A DNA stretch of 10,453 nucleotides from contig CAJWLI010000035.1 of the NCBI GenBank assembly GCA_913043075.1, positions 1-10,453 on the forward strand, written 5' to 3'. Below are positions 6,316-10,453 of this stretch, one piece after another (within the stretch, counting starts at the first letter, position 1; each line of letters opens with the position of its first letter). The notes below the pieces were generated by a model. The model saw only the letters and a list, made by a program, of their open reading frames with translations. It had not been told where the DNA came from and ran no database searches. This DNA is from an uncultured Gammaproteobacteria bacterium (GTDB lineage Bacteria > Pseudomonadota > Gammaproteobacteria > Pseudomonadales > Azotimanducaceae). Both the position numbers and the translations under genes were made by a program.

Positions 6316-8253
6316 ATGATAAGCATTACGCTTCCCGATGGGAGCAAGAGGGAGGTCTCGAGCCCGACTACGGTTCATGATATAGCAAAGATGATTGGGC
6401 CGGGGTTAGCGAAAGCGACGATAGCCGGAGAAGTAAACGGTACTCTGTGCGATGCGAGCGACCTGATTGAGCAAGACTCGTATGTCCGAATCATAACTGC
6501 AAAAGATAATGAAGGTGTTGAGATAATCAGACATTCTTGCTCTCATCTCATTGGCCACGCAGTCAAGCAGCTTTTTCCCGAGGCAAAAATGGTGATTGGC
6601 CCGGTAATAGACGATGGCTTCTACTATGATATCTCTACAACTACGCCGTTTTCTTCCGAAGATTTATTAAAAATTGAAGATCGAATGAAGGATTTGATCT
6701 CAACTGAGTATGATGTCATCAAGAAGATGGTCAGGAGAGATAAAGTTATCGAAGAGTTCACGGTCCGAGGCGAAGATTACAAATTGCGACTAATAGAGGA
6801 TATGCCCGAAGAGCAAGAAATGGGTCTCTATTATCACGAAGAGTATCTAGATATGTGCAGAGGTCCACATGTGCCAAACACTCGATTCTTAAAGAATTTT
6901 AAGCTTACCAAAGTTTCAGGAGCATATTGGAGAGGAGACTCAAAAAATGAGATGCTCCAAAGGGTCTACGGCACCGCTTGGGCTGACAAGAAGGGATTGC
7001 AGGCTTATCTTAAAAGAGTTGAGGAATCGGAGAAGCGCGATCATCGTAAGTTAGGCAGGAAGCTAGATCTATTCCATTTCAGTGATGAGGCGCCTGGATC
7101 GGTGTTTTGGCACCCCAAGGGTTGGACTTTATTTCTTGAGTTGTTGGATTATATGCGAGGGCGTCAGAGAGCGGCCGGGTATGTAGAGGTGAACACTCCG
7201 GACGTAATGGACCGCGGTTTGTGGGAAACTTCAGGACATTGGTTTAACTATCGTGAACATATGTTTTCTACTCAAACAGAGGACGATCGCATTTTCGCCC
7301 TGAAGCCAATGAATTGCCCTGGCTCTGTGTCTATGTTTGCGCAAGGGTTAAAAAGTTATCGGGACTTGCCCTTGCGTATGGCAGAGTTTGGAAAGGTTCA
7401 TCGATACGAGCCTTCGGGCGCGTTACATGGTTTGATGCGAGTTCGTCATTTCACTCAAGACGATGCGCATATTTATTGCACTGAAGAGCAAATGGAGCAG
7501 GAGTGCATTGATGTAGTGGCACTTGTATTGGATATCTACAAAGATTTTGGTTTTGAAGATGTTGTTATTAAGCTTTCTACCAGACCCGAAAAGAGGATTG
7601 GCAGTGATGAGACTTGGGATAAGCTTGAGGGAGCTCTGACTAATTCACTCGATATGATGGGGCTTGAGTACGTTCTCTTTCCAGGAGAAGGAGCTTTTTA
7701 CGGTCCGAAATTAGAGTTTGTGTTGCGTGACGCTATTGGTCGAGATTGGCAGTGCGGAACTCTGCAGGTTGATATGAATTTACCGGAAAGATTTGATATT
7801 ACTTATGTTGATGAAAGAGGTAATCGGGACAAGCGCCCAGTCATGCTGCACCGTGCTCTCTTCGGTTCTTTAGAGCGGTTTGCGGGGATATTAATCGAGA
7901 ACTATTCGGGCGATTTGCCTGTTTGGCTTTCCCCTGTCCAAGCGATACTTTGTAATATTTCTGCAGGACAGGAAGAATATATAGCTGGTCTTTTAGAAAT
8001 GCTCGCCAAAAAAGGGTTTCGGGTAGAGGCAGATCTTAGAAATGAGAAGATCGGGCTTAAAATAAGGGAGAATACTATCCAAAGAGTTCCGTTTATGCTG
8101 GTGGTTGGATCCAAAGAGGTTGAGGATGATAACGTGTCTGTTAGGACAAGATATGGCGATGATTTAGGACCAATGACCAAAGCAGAATTTGTTTCGCTTC
8201 TAGAAAAGCATATTAAAGCTAAGAGATGGATAAATAGTAATGACGAATCCTAG
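6316..8253 (+). CDS. thrS: threonyl-tRNA synthetase
   Basis: Class II synthetase that charges tRNA-Thr in the cytosol. The 645 residues (E. coli 642) show an N-terminal TGS domain (1-62) and an editing domain with HSCSH (H73, H77) and CRGPH (C181, H185), the metal-binding-like set that removes mischarged serine. The catalytic core carries motif 2 VHRYEPSGALHGLMRVR and motif 3 HRALFGSLERF. The zinc ligands C334, H385 and H512 are all present. The C-terminal anticodon-binding domain covers about 545-645. AGGA at 6306-6309 is well spaced for the ATG at 6316. At 335-337 the usual PGH of NCPGH is PGS (S337), unusual as far as I recall. E. coli ThrRS represses its own mRNA through a leader mimicking tRNA-Thr; only a weak TTAGA/TCTAA pairing (6264-6268/6287-6291) is visible in the 61-base leader. 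Confidence 0.98.
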   Translation: MISITLPDGSKREVSSPTTVHDIAKMIGPGLAKATIAGEVNGTLCDASDLIEQDSYVRIITAKDNEGVEIIRHSCSHLIGHAVKQLFPEAKMVIGPVIDDGFYYDISTTTPFSSEDLLKIEDRMKDLISTEYDVIKKMVRRDKVIEEFTVRGEDYKLRLIEDMPEEQEMGLYYHEEYLDMCRGPHVPNTRFLKNFKLTKVSGAYWRGDSKNEMLQRVYGTAWADKKGLQAYLKRVEESEKRDHRKLGRKLDLFHFSDEAPGSVFWHPKGWTLFLELLDYMRGRQRAAGYVEVNTPDVMDRGLWETSGHWFNYREHMFSTQTEDDRIFALKPMNCPGSVSMFAQGLKSYRDLPLRMAEFGKVHRYEPSGALHGLMRVRHFTQDDAHIYCTEEQMEQECIDVVALVLDIYKDFGFEDVVIKLSTRPEKRIGSDETWDKLEGALTNSLDMMGLEYVLFPGEGAFYGPKLEFVLRDAIGRDWQCGTLQVDMNLPERFDITYVDERGNRDKRPVMLHRALFGSLERFAGILIENYSGDLPVWLSPVQAILCNISAGQEEYIAGLLEMLAKKGFRVEADLRNEKIGLKIRENTIQRVPFMLVVGSKEVEDDNVSVRTRYGDDLGPMTKAEFVSLLEKHIKAKRWINSNDES

Positions 8254-8258
8254 GATTT

Positions 8259-8267
8259 TGATATAAT
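8259..8267 (+). promoter_or_regulatory. extended -10 promoter for infC-rpmI-rplT
   Basis: TGATATAAT at 8259-8267 is a perfect extended -10 element (TG, one base, consensus TATAAT), just after the thrS stop. Transcription would begin near 8274, leaving a leader of about 28 bases to the infC start. The -35 region (around 8239-8246, AATGACGA) is poor, which is tolerated with an extended -10. It would give the translation genes a promoter separate from thrS. Confidence 0.55.
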
Positions 8268-8301
8268 CCGCGACCTTAGCTGATTTCAAGGAGATAAGTG
8301 T

Positions 8302-8862
8302 ATCAAAGAAAACTCGAAAAAATCTCGCATTAACGAAGAGATTGACGTTTCAACGGTTAGATTAATTGGGGCGAACGGTGAGCAAGTAGGCATCGTGCCT
8401 ATAGAAGAGGCCTTAAAGGAGGCGAAGTCAGAGAAACTTGATTTGGTAGAAATAGCTCCCTTGGCGGACCCCGTAGTTTGCAAGATATTGGATTATGGGA
8501 AGCATGTTTTCGAGGCGAAGAAAGGAAAAGCAGCTGCGAAGAAAAAACAGCGAAGAATGCAAGTTAAGGAAATGAAATTTCGTCCTGGAACAGATGAAGG
8601 CGATTATCAAGTTAAGCTAAGGAACCTTACTAGGTTTTTAACCGATGGTGACAAAGCTAAAGTTACCCTAAGATTCAGGGGAAGGGAGATGGCCCATCAA
8701 GAGCTAGGAATGGAGCTTTTGAAGAGAGTAGAAGAGGATTTACTAGAGATTGGAACGGTGGAGATGTTTCCTAAGATGGAAGGCAGGCAGCTAACGATGG
8801 TGTTAGCGCCGAATGGAAAGAAGAAAGCGGTTTCAACCTCAGATGAAACTAGCGGACAGTGA
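8302..8862 (+). CDS. infC: translation initiation factor IF-3, ATC start
   Basis: IF-3 binds the 30S subunit, keeps it apart from 50S, and rejects non-standard start codons and wrong initiator tRNA. The frame contains SRINEEIDVSTVRLIG, matching the conserved N-terminal RIN.EI of IF-3 and lying upstream of the first ATG/GTG/TTG in the frame (GTG 8395). AAGGAG at 8288-8293 is ideally spaced (8 bases) before ATC at 8302. Starting there gives 186 residues, N-terminus MKENSKKSRINEEI; E. coli IF-3 has 180 and begins at AUU followed by a lysine codon. The linker is lysine-rich (KKGKAAAKKKQRR), and the C-terminal domain has VKEMKFRPGTDEGDYQVKL and RFRGREMAHQELG. A rare start lets IF-3 repress its own synthesis in E. 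coli; the same is likely here. It follows thrS by 48 bases. Confidence 0.93.
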   Translation: MKENSKKSRINEEIDVSTVRLIGANGEQVGIVPIEEALKEAKSEKLDLVEIAPLADPVVCKILDYGKHVFEAKKGKAAAKKKQRRMQVKEMKFRPGTDEGDYQVKLRNLTRFLTDGDKAKVTLRFRGREMAHQELGMELLKRVEEDLLEIGTVEMFPKMEGRQLTMVLAPNGKKKAVSTSDETSGQ

Positions 8863-8873
8863 CCGCATTACCT

Positions 8874-8915
8874 CTTGCCTAAATAGGAAACCAGGTTCAA
8901 TTGGATCCTAGCAAG
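8874..8915 (+). promoter_or_regulatory. irregular hairpin between infC and rpmI, candidate L20 operator
   Basis: Folded by hand: CTTGC (8874-8878) pairs with GCAAG (8911-8915). After an asymmetric internal loop, AGGA (8885-8888) pairs with TCCT (8906-8909). After a second small loop, CCA (8891-8893) pairs with TGG (8902-8904) around a six-base loop. No T-run follows, so it is not an intrinsic terminator. In E. coli L20 represses rpmI-rplT by binding a pseudoknot and an irregular stem in this interval. Similarity is one of position and general shape only. Confidence 0.35.
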
Positions 8916-8947
8916 ATAGAACAATAAGCTTAAAAAAGGTTAATACA

Positions 8948-9139
8948 ATGCCGAAATTAAAAACAAGTAGCGGAGCCGCTAAAAGGTTTAAAAAAACTGC
9001 AAAAGGGTATAAGCATCGCAGGTCATTTAGAAATCATATTCTGACAAAAAAAAGCACTAAGCGTAAGCGTCACCTTAGAGGAATGAAAGACGTTGCTGCA
9101 TCTGATACCCCATTAATAAAACGCTTACTGGGAGAATAA
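8948..9139 (+). CDS. rpmI: 50S ribosomal protein L35
   Basis: Small, very basic large-subunit protein. The 63-residue product (E. coli 65) begins MPKLKTSSGAAKRFKKTAKG and carries the family motif HILTKKSTKRKRHLRG at about 30-45. The C-terminal third (KDVAASDTPLIKRLLGE) differs from E. coli, which is common in this family. AAGGT at 8936-8940 is a well placed ribosome site. The gene stops three bases before rplT. It lies 85 bases after infC in the conserved infC-rpmI-rplT order. Confidence 0.97.
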   Translation: MPKLKTSSGAAKRFKKTAKGYKHRRSFRNHILTKKSTKRKRHLRGMKDVAASDTPLIKRLLGE

Positions 9140-9142
9140 GAT

Positions 9143-9502
9143 ATGCCAAGAATTAAAAGAGGTGTGACAGCCCATAGAAAGCACAAAAAGGTTTTGAAAG
9201 CGGCAAAGGGTTACTATGGGGCAAGGTCCCGGATTTATAGAGTGGCAAAGCAAGCTGTCACTAAGGCGGGGCAATACGCATACAGAGACAGGCGAGTTAA
9301 AAAAAGAATGTTCCGAGCTCTTTGGATTCAAAGGATCAATGCTGCGGCCAGAGAATTTGGTTTATCTTACAGTGTCTTTATCGATGGCTTGAAGAAACAT
9401 AACGTAGAAATTGATAGAAGAGTTTTAGCGGACTTAGCTCTTAACAAAAAAGAGGCTTTCTCCGCTCTCGCTGAGAAGGTAAAAGAATCCAAAGCTGCTT
9501 GA
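9143..9502 (+). CDS. rplT: 50S ribosomal protein L20
   Basis: Early-assembly large-subunit protein that binds 23S rRNA and, in E. coli, represses its own operon. The product has 119 residues (E. coli 118) and shows MPRIKRGVTAHRKHKKVLK, the long basic N-terminal extension, GYYGARSRIYRVAKQAV, and the globular-domain motif RMFRALWIQRINAAAREFG with the S.FI.GL repeat after it. The GGGAG ribosome site (9130-9134) overlaps the end of rpmI, so the two genes are probably translationally coupled. The stop is 45 bases before pheS. Confidence 0.98.
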   Translation: MPRIKRGVTAHRKHKKVLKAAKGYYGARSRIYRVAKQAVTKAGQYAYRDRRVKKRMFRALWIQRINAAAREFGLSYSVFIDGLKKHNVEIDRRVLADLALNKKEAFSALAEKVKESKAA

Positions 9503-9547
9503 GCGAAATCGATTTACAAGGCTTTTTGAAAAAGTAGACTAGGCACT

Positions 9548-10453
9548 GTGGCGACTCTAGAAAACATTCTCGGAAGAGCGAAAAAAGATATCATTTCCGC
9601 GAATGATCTGGCTTCTTTGGATTTGACTCGAGTTAAATATCTAGGAAAAAAAGGCGAACTTTCCGCACTTCTAAAAGAATTGGGGAAACTACCTCCAGAA
9701 GAGCGCCCTTCTCAAGGCGCATTGATTAATGAACAGAAAAAAGAGTTAGTTAAGCTTCTCGAAGTTAGGAAGCTTGAAATAAGAGCACGGGTTGAAGAAG
9801 ATAAAGAAAAATCAGAATTTATAGACATCACGTTGCCTGGAATCGGGTCCTCGACCGGAGCCTTGCATCCAATAACGCAAGTTCTCAATAGGATTGAAAG
9901 TTTTTTTTCCTCTGTTGGGTTTTCAGTCGTCGAAGGTCCCGAGATAGAAGATGATTACCATAACTTCGAAGCGCTGAATATTCCCAAGCATCACCCAGCG
10001 AGAGCTATGCATGATACTTTTTACTTCAACAAAGAATTATTGCTAAGGACTCACACCTCCCCTGTCCAAGTGAGAGTGATGGAAGAGCAAAAACCCCCGA
10101 TTAAGATAATTTGTCCTGGTCGAGTCTATAGGGTTGATCAACCTGATCCTTCTCATTTACCCATGTTCCACCAAGTTGAAGGCCTTGTTGTCGACACTAA
10201 CGTAACATTTGCTGACTTAAAGGGGATGATAATCCAGTTCTTGCGAGCTTTTTTTGAGAAAGAAGGTCTTGAAATTAGATTCAGACCGTCTTATTTCCCT
10301 TTCACTGAACCATCGGCTGAGGTAGATGTCTCATGTGTCAATTGCGATGGAAAAGGTTGTAGAGTTTGTAGCCATACTGGATGGCTCGAAGTGATGGGCT
10401 CCGGGATGGTGCACCCCAGAGTATTGGAGTATGCAGGGATCAACTCAGAGGAA
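9548..10453 (+). CDS. pheS: phenylalanyl-tRNA synthetase alpha subunit, 3' end outside window
   Basis: Catalytic subunit of the (alpha-beta)2 PheRS that charges tRNA-Phe. 302 codons are visible of about 330-345, open to the window edge. GTG at 9548 is the only standard start between the in-frame TGA at 9527-9529 and the conserved region; AGG at 9541-9543 is a weak ribosome site. The first roughly 85 residues form the coiled-coil arm that binds tRNA (YLGKKGELSALL, LPPEERPSQG). The class II core follows: LHPIT..LNRIESFF (motif 1, from about 106), GPEIEDDYHNFEALNIP at 130-146, RVYR and MFHQVEGLVVDT (motif 2, 192-217), and FRPSYFPFTEPSAEVDV at 245-261. An insertion C263-x2-C266-x4-C271-x2-C274 then occurs, followed by TGWLEVMGSGMVHP. 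pheT is expected just downstream. Only 45 bases separate rplT and pheS, too short for the pheM leader peptide and attenuator of E. coli. Confidence 0.97.
   Translation, partial: MATLENILGRAKKDIISANDLASLDLTRVKYLGKKGELSALLKELGKLPPEERPSQGALINEQKKELVKLLEVRKLEIRARVEEDKEKSEFIDITLPGIGSSTGALHPITQVLNRIESFFSSVGFSVVEGPEIEDDYHNFEALNIPKHHPARAMHDTFYFNKELLLRTHTSPVQVRVMEEQKPPIKIICPGRVYRVDQPDPSHLPMFHQVEGLVVDTNVTFADLKGMIIQFLRAFFEKEGLEIRFRPSYFPFTEPSAEVDVSCVNCDGKGCRVCSHTGWLEVMGSGMVHPRVLEYAGINSEE

Noticed and set aside
8395..8862. infC starting at GTG 8395 (155 residues)
   Set aside because: This would delete the conserved RIN.EI segment of the IF-3 N-terminal domain, and no ribosome site precedes that GTG at proper spacing.
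9522..9534. CTTTT-TGA-AAAAG as a terminator between rplT and pheS
   Set aside because: The stem is only five pairs and almost all A-T, with no T-run after it; pheS is probably in the same transcript.

Overview
The window is a compact housekeeping stretch of a proteobacterial chromosome, almost certainly a gammaproteobacterium. The proteins closely resemble their Escherichia coli and Pseudomonas counterparts (IHF-beta, S1, UvrB, ThrRS, IF3, L35, L20, PheRS alpha), and two gene clusters typical of that class appear in order: tyrA-cmk-rpsA-ihfB-lapA and thrS-infC-rpmI-rplT-pheS. By eye the base composition is moderately low in GC. Gaps are short, none reaching 300 bases, which suggests a streamlined genome, perhaps a marine lineage (inference). 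I see no insertion sequence, phage gene, CRISPR array or other accessory element.

Layout. Positions 1-3810 (+ strand): the 3' part of tyrA (cut by the window edge), cmk starting one base after the tyrA stop, rpsA behind a 78-base leader, ihfB, and a small membrane gene resembling lapA whose start codon is not obvious. Positions 3811-4041: tRNA-Asn(GTT) on the - strand with a good sigma70-type promoter. Positions 4042-6054 (+): uvrB. Positions 6055-6315: a gap with a short direct repeat, then tRNA-Val(GAC). Positions 6316-10453 (+): thrS, infC, rpmI, rplT and the 5' 302 codons of pheS, which runs off the window end.

Function. The first block combines aromatic amino acid synthesis (TyrA), CMP/dCMP phosphorylation (Cmk), translation (S1), nucleoid architecture (IHF) and envelope assembly (LapA-like). 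The middle holds nucleotide excision repair. The last block is a translation operon: two aminoacyl-tRNA synthetases, an initiation factor and two large-subunit proteins.

Most worth noticing: infC almost certainly starts at a rare ATC codon (8302), so a caller restricted to ATG/GTG/TTG would lose 31 residues. The lapA-like frame encodes its first membrane helix upstream of any standard start. tRNA-Val has C instead of U at position 33. PheS carries a four-cysteine knuckle. aroA and lapB are absent from their usual neighbour positions. An irregular hairpin sits between infC and rpmI where L20 autoregulation would be expected. I found no undescribed multi-gene system.
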